Positions 34,553-43,481 of a stretch of DNA of 64,000 nt are shown here, piece after piece. The DNA lies in contig CANNCA010000004.1 of the NCBI GenBank assembly GCA_947503005.1, positions 323,433 to 387,432 of the forward strand, in the 5' to 3' direction. This DNA comes from an uncultured Flavobacteriaceae bacterium (GTDB taxonomy: Bacteria > Bacteroidota > Bacteroidia > Flavobacteriales > Flavobacteriaceae). Under the pieces are notes generated by a model. That model saw only the letters and a program-made list of their open reading frames with translations, was not told the DNA's origin and made no database searches. Positions within the stretch are counted from its first letter, which is position 1, and each line of letters opens with the position of its first letter. Position numbers and translations under genes: made by a program.

Positions 34553-35215
34553 TTATCTGTAATAATAGAACCAACTACTTTCATAATTTTCATCGAAATT
34601 TTGTTTTGAATCAATTCCAATTTTGAATTCACTTCTTTTCCAATAATCAAACTCATCATATTCCTTTAACAATTCAAAATATCTATTTTCAAGTTTGTTG
34701 AAATAGTCAGATTCGGTAAATACCTCCTTTTGTTCATCTTTAAAAACGAACAATGTCACACTTCCAAAACACCTAGACAAAGTCCAAACTTTTTTATTTT
34801 TCAGTTCGGACAATAATTCTTTGATTCTAATTTCCGGAATAAGACTGTTTGCCTCTTCTTTAGCTAAAGGCTCAAATGCAGAAGCCGAAACAAAAACATT
34901 CTTTTGGTTTGGGGCTTTTAAAGTTGTGCAAGTGTCTTGATATTTTTCCGCAATATCATTCTGTATCTTTTCATTAAAGATAGCCCACATTTCGTCACTT
35001 ACTTTGAATTTAATTTCATCAGTTTTGCTTTCAACTGCGATTCCGATTCTAATTCTATTGTCGTGATTCATTATTTCGTGAGTAATGTTCAAAACATTGA
35101 CCTTGTACTTTTCAGAAATCCATTTAGCAAACTGCCCAAAATTCGAATCTATACCTGCTTTTTTCTGTTTTACGAGTTTGGCTAATTTGTATTCTTTGTC
35201 TGATGATGTTACCAA
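34553..35215 (-). CDS. Unrecognised 220-aa soluble protein
   Basis: This protein reads from TTG 35215; no ATG lies nearby upstream. It is charged, with no signal or membrane segment, and has mixed alpha/beta sequence (VNVLNITHEIMNHDNRIRIGIAVESK, TDEIKFKVSDEMWAIFNEKIQND). It ends in an aromatic tail (YESSWFYYYR). I do not recognise the family. It occupies its own cassette between s1 and s2, so it may be under weak or cassette-driven expression. Confidence 0.6.
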   Translation of the reverse strand: MVTSSDKEYKLAKLVKQKKAGIDSNFGQFAKWISEKYKVNVLNITHEIMNHDNRIRIGIAVESKTDEIKFKVSDEMWAIFNEKIQNDIAEKYQDTCTTLKAPNQKNVFVSASAFEPLAKEEANSLIPEIRIKELLSELKNKKVWTLSRCFGSVTLFVFKDEQKEVFTESDYFNKLENRYFELLKEYDEFDYWKRSEFKIGIDSKQNFDENYESSWFYYYR

Positions 35216-35235
35216 TTTTTATCTTTTCTTAAATT

Positions 35236-35434
35236 GCTTACGGTTCGGCTATGGCAAGTAGGGCGGTAAGGAAACCTTTTCGTTTCCGTCTGCGCTCGTA
35301 GCCAAAGCCTTTTGTTTTGTATTAATCTTTTTCGTTTTAAATGCCAAATCCAAAAGATTTGGCGGACTTAGCAAACACGCCCAAGCCTTTAAATATAGTA
35401 CTATAATCCCTATTTGCTATTGGTATTGTTAGCT
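35236..35434 (-). repeat. attC-like site s2, long class
   Basis: The element is 199 bp. Left GCTTACGGTTCGGCTATGG, right TTGGTATTGTTAGCTGC. Stem arms GGAAACC / GGTTTCC-like and GCCAAATC / GATTTGGC are present. The right box GTTAGCTGC matches exactly (9 of 9) the reverse complement of the left box of s3 across the CPBP-LytTR pair. Confidence 0.85.
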
Positions 35435-35557
35435 GCTGTGATTTTGTCCGAGTAAGCACCAAACTTTGTGTTTTTCTACGTATTTATTACATAAAGAGTG
35501 CAAAACGGAACGCTTAATTGAGTAATTTCAAGGTGTAATTGGCATTACTATTTATGG

Positions 35558-36220
35558 TTAAGCCAAACCAAAGTAAATACAAATTAATGCAAAGGTGTCA
35601 AAAAAACCGTGTACAGCAATAATAAACCACAAATCGTATTTACGCAAGTAGAATATCAGGGCTAAGAGCGCCCCGACAAAACCAGTTACAAGTTGCCCTG
35701 TAATTCCTTGATAACTATGCAAAAAGCCAAAAAAACAAGCAAGTAGGACAATATTAAGCACAATACTTACTTTGCTGTCTCCAAAGAATTTTACAAATTG
35801 TCTCATAAAATAGCCTCGAAAGATAATTTCTTCTCCAAATCCCGCGGTAGCCCACACTAACAATAAAGCAATTAAACATGCTTGCAGATTTCCTTCTAGT
35901 TGTTCAAAGCTTGAATAATCTATAGGAACCCCTGTGAGTTTCGTAAGTGCAGGAACTAATACAAAGACGTAGAGAGCAAAGAGTCCTAATGCAACTAGAG
36001 GAGCAAGTAGGAGGATGTTTTTTAATGTAACTTTTTCACGTTGAAATCCAAGTGCTGAAAATGGTTTTCCTTTGTATTCGATATAGTTCGCTATAATGAT
36101 TAGAATTGCAATAACGATATTTTCAATGTAGCTTAAACGGATTGGTCCAAACCATAAAAAGCAGATGATTGAAATTGTAATTAATGGAATTAATGTTTGT
36201 CTTAAGTTTATTATGTTCAT
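35558..36220 (-). CDS. CPBP-family intramembrane metalloprotease
   Basis: The 220-residue protein has about six membrane helices and the Abi/CaaX-like motif EEIIFRGYFMR near 129-139 with later histidines (FGFLHSYQGI near 165, VHGFFDTFAL near 203). CPBP proteins process lipidated or bacteriocin-type peptides and are frequent in immunity or self-protection loci. It is in the same unit as the LytTR protein gene upstream, with 125 bases between and no cassette element, so the two form one two-gene cassette. Confidence 0.88.
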   Translation of the reverse strand: MNIINLRQTLIPLITISIICFLWFGPIRLSYIENIVIAILIIIANYIEYKGKPFSALGFQREKVTLKNILLLAPLVALGLFALYVFVLVPALTKLTGVPIDYSSFEQLEGNLQACLIALLLVWATAGFGEEIIFRGYFMRQFVKFFGDSKVSIVLNIVLLACFFGFLHSYQGITGQLVTGFVGALLALIFYLRKYDLWFIIAVHGFFDTFALICIYFGLA

Positions 36221-36345
36221 TGTTTTGTGATTTTAAATTCAAAACGAAATAATGAACAAAATTTCTGAAATCCCCTTTAAACATTCATGTTTTTACTGAA
36301 TGGTCTTATATTTATAACTGAATAGTCGTTAGTTTTTGGCATCTT

Positions 36346-37182
36346 TTATTGAAACCAATTCATAAATGCTCGTCGCTTGTAACGACTGATATTGATTTCA
36401 GCAATCGCATCGTTTTCAACGCAAGCTTTTAACCGAACGCGCAACTTGCCATTTTCAATCTTTTCAATTTGTTCTACGGCATCTTTGTGAATGATAATTT
36501 GCCGATTGGCTCTTAAAAATAATTGATCGTTTAGTTTTTCTTCGAGCTCGTTTAACGTAAAATCGGTGATAATGGTTTTACCATCATTTTGAACAGCGTA
36601 TACAATTTTGTTCTCGCTATAAAAGCACGCAATATTGCCATAGGTAAGTTTGGTTGTTTTTGCGCCACTTTCAATCGTAATTTCGGCATCTTTTATAGAC
36701 AACTTATATAATTTGTACATGTCTTGGGCATAGACAAGTCCAATGGCAACAAAACTTACTAGTAGGGTGAGTAACAAACCAATTAACAAATAATAGAACT
36801 CCGTATCTCCTCCTGCAACTATATTCAAAAGGATAAATAGGGGAATATACATGATTGTAATATAGCCTAGAGTAGTAACCATGAACCTCACGATAGTGAT
36901 GATTTCTATTTTTTTAGAGAAATACTTTTTCTTGTAAAATTTAAAATTAAGCTCTGCTATGATTCCAATAAGAATACACAAAACAATAGTGGATAGAAAA
37001 CCTTCTATAGGAAATCTATACGATGCACCGTCTGGGAAACTCTCGGGAGTTGATAAATGATTTACGACTAAAGAGAAAATTATAAAGACAATTAATTTCT
37101 GAAACCAACTCCATCCAGAACTACTGATAAGTGTATACCATAGTGCTTTAAGTGTATTTTTATTTAGTACGATGGTTCTCAT
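36346..37182 (-). CDS. Membrane-bound LytTR-domain transcription regulator
   Basis: The 278-residue protein has four N-terminal membrane helices (about 25-42, 56-78, 95-120, 130-150) and then a C-terminal LytTR DNA-binding domain (from about residue 170: ITIESGAKTTKLTYGNIACFYSENKIVYAVQNDGK, ending ISRYKRRAFMNWF). LytTR proteins bind promoter repeats. It probably senses a membrane signal and acts on its own cassette partner, the CPBP protease. Confidence 0.88.
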   Translation of the reverse strand: MRTIVLNKNTLKALWYTLISSSGWSWFQKLIVFIIFSLVVNHLSTPESFPDGASYRFPIEGFLSTIVLCILIGIIAELNFKFYKKKYFSKKIEIITIVRFMVTTLGYITIMYIPLFILLNIVAGGDTEFYYLLIGLLLTLLVSFVAIGLVYAQDMYKLYKLSIKDAEITIESGAKTTKLTYGNIACFYSENKIVYAVQNDGKTIITDFTLNELEEKLNDQLFLRANRQIIIHKDAVEQIEKIENGKLRVRLKACVENDAIAEINISRYKRRAFMNWFQ

Positions 37183-37270
37183 GGATTAGGAGCTCCTTTT
37201 TTGCCAGATTCAAAAGTAAAGCCTGATCAAGTAAAAGTTGCTATGAAAAAATGTTTTTTTTCCCATTGCA

Positions 37271-37401
37271 GCTAACGGTCTAGTATAAGAATAGTTGCGG
37301 GTTTTCATGCGAGGAATTTCCACAGGAAATTCAGACGTAGTAAATACGCAACTACCTTTGGTTAAGCACTAAACCGTAATTATTTTTATACATTGTTGGC
37401 A
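37271..37401 (-). repeat. attC-like site s3, medium class
   Basis: The element is 131 bp. Left GCTAACGGTCTAGTATAAG and right TTTATACATTGTTGGCA; the centre has GAGGAATTTCC ACA GGAAATTC, a 9-bp hairpin. It abuts the stop codon of the GNAT gene. The right box and the s4 left box match over GCATTA. Confidence 0.85.
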
Positions 37402-37857
37402 TTAGTTTTTCATTCTGTGATAAACATTCGAGTTATGTTTCTCCATATAAAATTCAGGATTAGGAATTTCTGTAAACCCAAACTTTTTATAAAGCCATTC
37501 AGCTGTATCAGTTAATAAAATCCAGCGTCTTAATCCTTGAAGATTAGGGTGTTCCATTATTTCATTTATCAGCCACTTACTTAATCCCTTCCCTCTATAT
37601 TCCTTTAAAATATAAACATCTCCTAAATATGCAATAGTTGAATAGTCTGAAATTATTCTAGCAAAGCCAATTTGCTTGTTTTCGCAATAAAGCCCAAAAT
37701 TCAAAGAGTTTTCAATTGATGTTTTCACAGTATTGATTGGAATTCCGTTAGCCCAATCAGTTTCGTTTGCAAGGAATTTGTGAATGCTCAAAATATCTAA
37801 TTTATCCTTGTCAGTTGAAATGGTATATTCATTTCTATGAACTTCTCTAATTTTCAT
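37402..37857 (-). CDS. GNAT-family N-acetyltransferase
   Basis: The 151-residue protein has motif A with EYRGKGLSKWLINEIM near 84-99 for acetyl-CoA, followed by the IAYLGDVYIL strand pattern and a C-terminal WLYKKFGFTEI. The substrate is unknown. It is a single-gene cassette, and its stop codon directly joins the right end of s3, typical of compact cassettes. Confidence 0.9.
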   Translation of the reverse strand: MKIREVHRNEYTISTDKDKLDILSIHKFLANETDWANGIPINTVKTSIENSLNFGLYCENKQIGFARIISDYSTIAYLGDVYILKEYRGKGLSKWLINEIMEHPNLQGLRRWILLTDTAEWLYKKFGFTEIPNPEFYMEKHNSNVYHRMKN

Positions 37858-37876
37858 TTCAGTTTTCGTAATTAAT

Positions 37877-38073
37877 GCTTACGGTTTTGTATACGGCTCA
37901 TAGCCGTGTAAAAAGGTACTATCTTTTCGGTTAAGCACAAGCCGAATTTTTAAATTTTTCTTTTTTCCTCATTAACGCAAAAAGCCAAATTTTTAAATTT
38001 GGCGATTGGCAAATAAATCCTTACTTTGAGTATGTAACTAATTAGCTATGAGATGTATACGTTATTGTGGTGC
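37877..38073 (-). repeat. attC-like site s4, long class
   Basis: The element is about 197 bp. Left GCTTACGGTTTTGTATACGG; right GTATACGTTATTGTGGTGC. The internal stem GCCAAATTTTTAAATTTGGC is a strong inverted repeat. Confidence 0.7.
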
Positions 38074-38076
38074 GTT

Positions 38077-38904
38077 TTATCCGTACACAGCGTTTTCGGC
38101 TACACTTCTGTTGGTTTCCAAGTCCGATTTTACACTTGCCAATTTCATTCCGATTGTCATAAGTGCAACTTTTCCAAGTGGTAAACGAAGTGTAGGATTT
38201 TCTGAATTAACCAAATCAATAATTGCTTTAGAAGCTTTTATTGGGTCGCCTTCTTGTTTTCCGTCCACGCTTTTTAATTTGGTTCTGAAAGCTCCTGCGG
38301 TTTCAGAATAGTCATCAATTTCTATTTTCGCAAGACCAAGTCCGTCTCCTGCGAATTTTGTTCGGAATGGTCCTGGTTCAACTATTGAAACCTTAATTCC
38401 GAGCGGTGCAACTTCTTGTGCCAATGCTTCGCTAAATCCCTCAACAGCAAACTTACTTGCATTGTAGATTCCAAATCCAGCAAACGCCTTAATTCCTCCG
38501 TGTGATGAGATTTGAACAATGTTTCCGCTTTTGGCTATGCGCATAAAAGGTAAAACTGCCTGTGTTATTTTTAAAGTACCAAAAAAATTGGCGTCAAAAA
38601 CGTCTTTGACTTCTTTCATAGAAGTTTCCTCGACTGCACCTGCAAAACCAATTCCTGCGTTATTGACCAAAACATCAATTTTTCCGAATTCCGAAATAAT
38701 TTTTGAAACGCTTTTTTCAATATTCTGTTCGTTGGTAATATCCAAAAGAATGGAACGTGCTTTACCAGCATATTTAGTATTAAATTCATCTACTTGTGAT
38801 TGATTTCTATAAGTTCCAATTACAAAATCTCCATTTTCAATAACGGATTCTGCAAGTGCTTTGCCTAATCCGCTTGAAATTCCTGTTATAATCCAATTCT
38901 TCAT
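38077..38904 (-). CDS. Short-chain dehydrogenase/reductase
   Basis: The 275-residue protein has the Rossmann start WIITGISSGLGKALAE (TGxxxGxG near 6-13), the NNAG motif (LVNNAGIGFAG near 81) and the catalytic triad in VQISSHGGIKAFAGFGIYNASKFAVEG (Ser near 132, YNASK near 148). It should use NAD(P)H for an alcohol/ketone substrate; the identity is unknown. It is the 3'-most of a three-gene cassette unit with the cupredoxin and the Crp/Fnr regulator. Confidence 0.93.
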   Translation of the reverse strand: MKNWIITGISSGLGKALAESVIENGDFVIGTYRNQSQVDEFNTKYAGKARSILLDITNEQNIEKSVSKIISEFGKIDVLVNNAGIGFAGAVEETSMKEVKDVFDANFFGTLKITQAVLPFMRIAKSGNIVQISSHGGIKAFAGFGIYNASKFAVEGFSEALAQEVAPLGIKVSIVEPGPFRTKFAGDGLGLAKIEIDDYSETAGAFRTKLKSVDGKQEGDPIKASKAIIDLVNSENPTLRLPLGKVALMTIGMKLASVKSDLETNRSVAENAVYG

Positions 38905-38908
38905 AGAT

Positions 38909-39298
38909 TTACTTTACGATTATTTTATAATGTGGCGTTGGATTTAAAGGGCAAGAATAAACGTAGTTGCCATCTTTAAGTTCAACTACTCCAGTATATT
39001 GGACTTCTCCCTTTTTTACATAGGCAGTTGTGAACGAATTTTGCAGTGCCGTTTTCATTACATCAGCATCTTTGTCTTCTTCTTTTTGAATTACAAAGCC
39101 TAAATCTTTCTCAACATTTTTATTTACTACTCGAAATTGATACTTTCCAGAAGTCAAGTTTAGTTCTTGAGTTTCAAATTGTCCCTCTGTCTGAATTAGT
39201 TCGATAATTGTAACATCTTTTTCCATTGTTTGTGCTTTAACTGTATGATTGTTAAATACTGCACAAATAATTGTGAACACCGAAACGACTTTTTTCAT
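38909..39298 (-). CDS. Exported cupredoxin-like protein
   Basis: The 129-residue protein has a signal peptide (VFTIICAVFNNHTVKA) and a single beta-barrel-like domain, with YVYSCPLNPTPHYKIIVK near the end holding the Cys..His pattern of cupredoxin copper sites. It lies just four bases from the SDR gene. The link to the SDR and the Crp-like regulator suggests a stress or electron-transfer module, though this is inferred from gene order alone. Confidence 0.75.
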   Translation of the reverse strand: MKKVVSVFTIICAVFNNHTVKAQTMEKDVTIIELIQTEGQFETQELNLTSGKYQFRVVNKNVEKDLGFVIQKEEDKDADVMKTALQNSFTTAYVKKGEVQYTGVVELKDGNYVYSCPLNPTPHYKIIVK

Positions 39299-39364
39299 TT
39301 TTATAAAGTTTTAAATTAACTCTACAAAAGTCTTTTAAATTCGGCACTTAAAACTTGAAGTAGA

Positions 39365-39952
39365 TTAAGTTTTTGAGGTAAGGCTTTTTCTGATTTTTGA
39401 CATAAATTCAGGCGTAATACCTAAATATGAAGCAATTACTTTTTGTGAAACTCGATAAACAATATTTGGATAACGTTGCTCTAATGCTAAAAATCTCTCT
39501 TCTGCGGTCATACTTAAATTCGATAATGCTCTTTTTCTGGAAAAGGCAAACGCTCTTTCTGTTGTGATTCTGAAATATTCACTCAACGCGTGGATTTCTT
39601 TGCAAAGCCCTTCAATATCTTCATAAGTCATTTGTAGAATCACAGAATCTTCGATTGCCTCAACAAATAGAGTGGCAGGTGTTTGCGTTATGTAGCTGTA
39701 AAAATCGCTGGTAAAATGGTCTTCAACTGCAATTTGTACCGTATGTTCTTTTCCTTCATTGTCGATAAAATAAGAACGAAAAGCTCCTTTTTGAATATAA
39801 TTTCGGTATTTACTAACGTAACTTGGTTGGTCAATTAATTCACGTTTCTTGATTTTTTTCGTTCGGATTATTGAAATCAATTTTTCTGTTTCCTCGTCTG
39901 TCAGAGTAACGTATTTTTCAATATTTCCTAATATGTTTTTGTATAGTTTCAA
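39365..39952 (-). CDS. Crp/Fnr-family transcriptional regulator
   Basis: The protein has an N-terminal cyclic-nucleotide-binding fold (KRELIDQPSYVSKYRNYIQKGAFRSYFI) and a C-terminal helix-turn-helix (VSQKVIASYLGITPEFMSKIRK). I prefer the TTG start at 39952 (195 aa), because the ATG at 40000 lies inside site s5 and its extra 16 residues have the sequence of that site. No effector-binding cysteines are seen. It heads the three-gene cassette and likely controls the SDR and cupredoxin. Confidence 0.88.
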   Translation of the reverse strand: MKLYKNILGNIEKYVTLTDEETEKLISIIRTKKIKKRELIDQPSYVSKYRNYIQKGAFRSYFIDNEGKEHTVQIAVEDHFTSDFYSYITQTPATLFVEAIEDSVILQMTYEDIEGLCKEIHALSEYFRITTERAFAFSRKRALSNLSMTAEERFLALEQRYPNIVYRVSQKVIASYLGITPEFMSKIRKSLTSKT

Positions 39953-39967
39953 TGTTTCTTCAAATGT

Positions 39968-40022
39968 GCCACTACGTGTTCGTGCATACAACAGAGGCAT
40001 GGGTTATTCTCGTTGTTACCTG
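39968..40022 (-). repeat. attC-like site s5, short class
   Basis: The element is about 55 bp. Left CACTACGTGTTCGTGCATAC resembles the s18 left end; right TTCTCGTTGTTACCTGC. The right box and s6 do not match well, so this junction may be a recombined or mutated one. Confidence 0.5.
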
Positions 40023-40028
40023 CTGGCT

Positions 40029-41558
40029 TTATTCCTTAAGTTGTTTTAATCTGTCAATTGCATTTTGATTTCCTGGATTTAATTCCAACGACTTTTTATA
40101 ATTCAAAATAGCGTACTGGTAATCCTTATTATAAAAATATGCTTCGGCTAAACTGTCGTATAAATTTGCTGATTTTGGATAAAGATGTAAAGCCAATGAA
40201 AACACATTAACTCCTTGCTCTTTCTTTTCGGGATTGAATGACAACCACAATCCTAACATATTCAACATTCCTTCTTGAAGCTCAAGATTTGGATATTTAG
40301 CAATAGTTCTTTTATACAAAGGAACTAAATCTTGATAATCTTGTTTATATGCTAAATCATTAAAATCTCTATAGGTAAAGTCTTTTTTAATAGTCTTTTT
40401 TGTTTTTTTAGACATCAATGTATCCGAAAAACCATTTTCAACTGGGCTATTTTCAATGAAATCACTCGCATTTTTTTCATTCTTCAGTGTTGCATTTAAG
40501 AACTGCAAAGTATGATAGCAAAGTAAATTATACGAGGTCATTATTTTATCATCACTTTTATCTTGCCTTTTATCTCTGTTAGCGAACAAGACACCGAAAG
40601 AACTAAAATAGGAATGTGTCAGGTCGTGAAATCTATATCTGTAAATATTGCTATATTTCAAAGAATCGTACAATTGGAATTTGTAGTTCAATTCGACTGG
40701 AATTTTATCACTATTCAAAACTTCTTCAGGAATTTCTTTTTGAGCAAAATGGATGTAGGGAATATTAAACCTATCTAAATTAAAATAAGGTGATTTTTCT
40801 AAAACAGGATAATTGTATCTTTCAGCTCCGTCTAAACTTACAACTGCACTTATATTCCTGTTTTTCATAACGGTTATAGCATTAGACAACCCGCCAAAAC
40901 TGAACCCCATAAGTGCAATTTTATCATGTTTAATATTTTGGTATTTATGAATTTCTTTCAAAAGAAATTCTATGTCTCTAGATTGTGTTTCCATATCTTT
41001 TGCAGTTCCGCCTTCCAACCAACGAGTGTCAGTTCCTCTTGAAGGACTTGATATCACTACAAAACCGTTACTTGCTAAATACTCGAATAACGCAAAATTC
41101 TCAATTGAAGATGCTTGATAACTTGGTGCGTAAACTACAATTGGAAAATTTCCTTCTAAAAATTTTGGATTAGAAAAAGCGTTTACTTTTTCAGAAAGAT
41201 GAGCCTTGTTTTGTGGCGTGTTCCACAAATAAGGAAACCAATCCAATAAAAAATAGTTTGGTAAATTTTTCCATTCTTCCTCTTCTTTTAAAATCTCTAA
41301 ATAATTTAAAACTGTTAACTGCTCAGAATTACTGTTTTCAATTTTCATTGGATACCAAATACTAATTGGAATTGGCCTCCCGATAATTTGGTTGTTAAAT
41401 TCATTATGAATTCGGTAGGTTCTTGTGCTATCATTGATTGTATAATGCTTGAAACCTACTTTATATTCTCCAGCTTTAAGGTTTATTTCTTTTATAGATG
41501 TCTGTCCATAAGATATTGTTGATAGTACGATACTTGTAATGAATATTGTTAATCGCAT
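40029..41558 (-). CDS. Exported alpha/beta hydrolase with C-terminal TPR repeats
   Basis: The 509-residue protein has a signal peptide (FITSIVLSTISYGQ), an esterase/PAF-acetylhydrolase-like alpha/beta domain with the nucleophile elbow MGFSFGGLSNA near 217-227 and a WYPMKIENS oxyanion region near 68. The C-terminal 60 residues are TPR-like (ALHLYPKSANLYDSLAEAYFYN...YKKSLELNPGNQNAI). The combination suggests a secreted hydrolase with a protein-binding tail. It fills a single-gene cassette of about 1.5 kb. Confidence 0.83.
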   Translation of the reverse strand: MRLTIFITSIVLSTISYGQTSIKEINLKAGEYKVGFKHYTINDSTRTYRIHNEFNNQIIGRPIPISIWYPMKIENSNSEQLTVLNYLEILKEEEEWKNLPNYFLLDWFPYLWNTPQNKAHLSEKVNAFSNPKFLEGNFPIVVYAPSYQASSIENFALFEYLASNGFVVISSPSRGTDTRWLEGGTAKDMETQSRDIEFLLKEIHKYQNIKHDKIALMGFSFGGLSNAITVMKNRNISAVVSLDGAERYNYPVLEKSPYFNLDRFNIPYIHFAQKEIPEEVLNSDKIPVELNYKFQLYDSLKYSNIYRYRFHDLTHSYFSSFGVLFANRDKRQDKSDDKIMTSYNLLCYHTLQFLNATLKNEKNASDFIENSPVENGFSDTLMSKKTKKTIKKDFTYRDFNDLAYKQDYQDLVPLYKRTIAKYPNLELQEGMLNMLGLWLSFNPEKKEQGVNVFSLALHLYPKSANLYDSLAEAYFYNKDYQYAILNYKKSLELNPGNQNAIDRLKQLKE

Positions 41559-41630
41559 TATTTTTGAATAAGTGTCCGTAATAAAGATGCCCTATTTTGA
41601 TGATTGTTACATGACTTTTTTCAGCTTGTT

Positions 41631-41826
41631 GCCAACGGTCAGGCTAAGCGTAGTGTGGAGGCAAGGAAACTTTTCGTTTCCGTCTGCGCACGTAGCTAAA
41701 GCTTATTGTTTCGCTTTTTCTTTTTTTGTTCGAAAGCAAAATCCAAAAGATTTTGCGATCTTTTAAATATACACAGACCTTGGCGTATAAGCCACAAGTC
41801 CGCATTAATTATGGACTTTGTTAGCA
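41631..41826 (-). repeat. attC-like site s6, long class
   Basis: The element is 196 bp. Left GCCAACGGTCAGGCTAAGCG, right TTATGGACTTTGTTAGCA. Stems GGAAAC TTTTC GTTTCC and GCAAAATCCAAAAGATTTTGC are exact. The right box GTTAGCA exactly matches the s7 left box (GTTAGCATAC/GTTAGCAAAC, 9 of 10) across the SRPBCC gene. Confidence 0.88.
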
Positions 41827-41839
41827 TACCTACTTTTTT

Positions 41840-42313
41840 CTATGCAACAATTTTTTTCCACTTGTCCGTTTCCGCAAAGTCCTTCACGATTTTGTTCCGT
41901 TCTGCTAATAAGTCCGTCATATAATTTAGCAAGAATAACTTGTCAGCCAACTTACCTAAGATTCCAAATGGAGATTCATATTCAAAATAGTCCGTCATCA
42001 AGGTCCCGCCATTTAAGTCCTCAAAATGATGTTCGTGTCTGAAACCTTTGAAAGCACCTTCTACCATTTCATCAACAAACAGATTCGGGCGTTCAAATTT
42101 CGTAATCTTTGAAGTCAATTTTTGATAAATCCCAAAGTGTTTCGCTCTCCATGTAACCCATTCATCCATTCCAATTAGTCCGCTAGTTTTTCCGGCGATT
42201 GCAGTTTCGTTTGTATGTTCGGTAGAGATTTTATGTAAGTCAATACTCCTTGATAAGTCGAATACGATTTCCTTACCTGCGTTGATTTCCGTTCGTAATT
42301 CGATTCTTGGCAT
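41840..42313 (-). CDS. SRPBCC-fold ligand-binding protein
   Basis: The 157-residue protein has the START/Bet v1-type fold pattern (IELRTEINAGKEIVFDLSRSIDLHKIS at the start, FVDEMVEGAFKGFRHEHHFEDLNGGTLMTDYFEY in the middle) and a final helix FLLNYMTDLLAERNKIVKDFAE. It lacks a membrane segment and probably binds a hydrophobic ligand. It is a single-gene cassette and its flanking boxes match closely. Confidence 0.82.
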   Translation of the reverse strand: MPRIELRTEINAGKEIVFDLSRSIDLHKISTEHTNETAIAGKTSGLIGMDEWVTWRAKHFGIYQKLTSKITKFERPNLFVDEMVEGAFKGFRHEHHFEDLNGGTLMTDYFEYESPFGILGKLADKLFLLNYMTDLLAERNKIVKDFAETDKWKKIVA

Positions 42314-42333
42314 TTTGCTTTTTCAGTATGTTT

Positions 42334-42459
42334 GCTAACGGTCTTGTGTATGAAACTTAGCCTGAAAAAGACCCTAATTTCTCGGTTAGGCACATATAGC
42401 CAATACAAAAAAATTTCGGCTTAGAACTTAGTAACTATGTTTTATACACATTGTTAACC
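42334..42459 (-). repeat. attC-like site s7, medium class
   Basis: The element is 126 bp. Left GCTAACGGTCTTGTGTATG and right TTTTATACACATTGTTAACC. Its outer arms GTGTAT and ATACAC pair. The right box GTTAACCTTC and the s8 left box (GTTGAGCTTC) share 8 of 10 bases. Confidence 0.82.
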
Positions 42460-42536
42460 TTCCATTATTACTGTTAGCTTATTGTTTTATTATTGCCAAA
42501 TTAACCTGTTTATATTTAATATTAGAGAAGTGAAAC

Positions 42537-43259
42537 CTAATTGTCAAGCTCAAGGTCAATCATGTTTAAGAGATCATATGTTTGCTTTTCAATGATTTCA
42601 TAAACAACAACGATTTCGGTTTTTATTTTACAATTGAATTTTAGTATTTCCTTAAACTCTTGATTTTGAGATAAAATATCAATGTTGATGGGATGAGCGC
42701 TATGACCTATTGAATCTATAACTATATGTTTGTTGATTTGTGGCACCACTTGTTCAATCTGATATTTTTCATCTCTATTTTGTTCCAAATATCGAATGTA
42801 GTCATACGTATCCGTATAGTGGTTGGTGATTTGTTCTCTCAAAATCTTATTTTCAGTCATCCTAAATCCAACAGTTTTCAGGCTTTCGTAGGCAGAAGTA
42901 TTTTTTCCGAAGACAGCATTACCTTGAATATTTGCAAAATAAAAATTTATTGAATCCGCTTGAATCGCTGGGTCTTCCAAATAATGGAGCACAATTCTGT
43001 TGGCTTCAAGTATGTTCTTGTTTTTATTAATGCTAAATTTTAAATCAACTAAGTCCCTTTGTAAATTGGCTATCATTTCGGTTAAAAGGCCCTCTTCGTA
43101 CTCGGCAATGCGCTTATTGTCATTATTGTTATTTATGGATAATGCTATTAAAATTCCAATAACTACAAGCAGAATTTCGCCAATAGCATATATTAGATAT
43201 TTACTGAACTTGTTTTCAGTCAGCATTTTTTGACGAATTTTTCTAAAGAATTTTATCAT
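42537..43259 (-). CDS. DUF6090-type membrane-anchored protein, copy 1
   Basis: The 240-residue protein starts MIKFFRKIRQKMLTENKFSKY, then a single membrane helix (LIYAIGEILLVVIGILIALSI) near 22-42 and a long coiled helical exterior domain. The N-terminal 45 residues are almost identical in three other genes of this array; the remainder (KNILEANRIVLHYLEDP, EQITNHYTDTYDYIRYLEQN) differs. DUF6090 proteins are abundant in flavobacteria and their function is unknown. The 5' leader carries a TCCTGATAGCTATCGGGA palindrome shared with the gene at 44813. Confidence 0.85.
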   Translation of the reverse strand: MIKFFRKIRQKMLTENKFSKYLIYAIGEILLVVIGILIALSINNNNDNKRIAEYEEGLLTEMIANLQRDLVDLKFSINKNKNILEANRIVLHYLEDPAIQADSINFYFANIQGNAVFGKNTSAYESLKTVGFRMTENKILREQITNHYTDTYDYIRYLEQNRDEKYQIEQVVPQINKHIVIDSIGHSAHPINIDILSQNQEFKEILKFNCKIKTEIVVVYEIIEKQTYDLLNMIDLELDN

Positions 43260-43273
43260 TGGTTATTGGTTGG

Positions 43274-43291
43274 TCCTGATAGCTATCGGGA
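43274..43291. repeat. Palindromic leader repeat, copy 1
   Basis: TCCTGATAGCTATCGGGA lies just upstream of a DUF6090 start. The flank GGTTGGTC...ATGAAG recurs at 45849-45878 before the NHL gene. It may be a promoter element or a mobile palindrome. Confidence 0.55.
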
Positions 43292-43295
43292 TGAA

Positions 43296-43426
43296 GCTCA
43301 ACGGTTTGTGTATGAATAGTTGCTGACTATTCCAACGGAAAATGTCCGCCCGACAATAAAGATAATAGATTGCTGGATTTCCTAAGTTGGAAATCCACCC
43401 GAAATTAATTATGCACGTTGTTGGTA
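43296..43426 (-). repeat. attC-like site s8, medium class
   Basis: The element is 131 bp. Left GCTCAACGGTTTGTGTATGAA, right TTATGCACGTTGTTGGTA. The hairpin GGATTTCC TAAGTT GGAAATCC lies in the centre. The right box GTTGGTAA matches s9 (GTTGGCAA) in 7 of 8. Confidence 0.85.
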
Positions 43427-43481
43427 ATAGTTTTTATTTTTTCAATTACTCTTGGCTTACGATAATTAATACTTCTTATTT

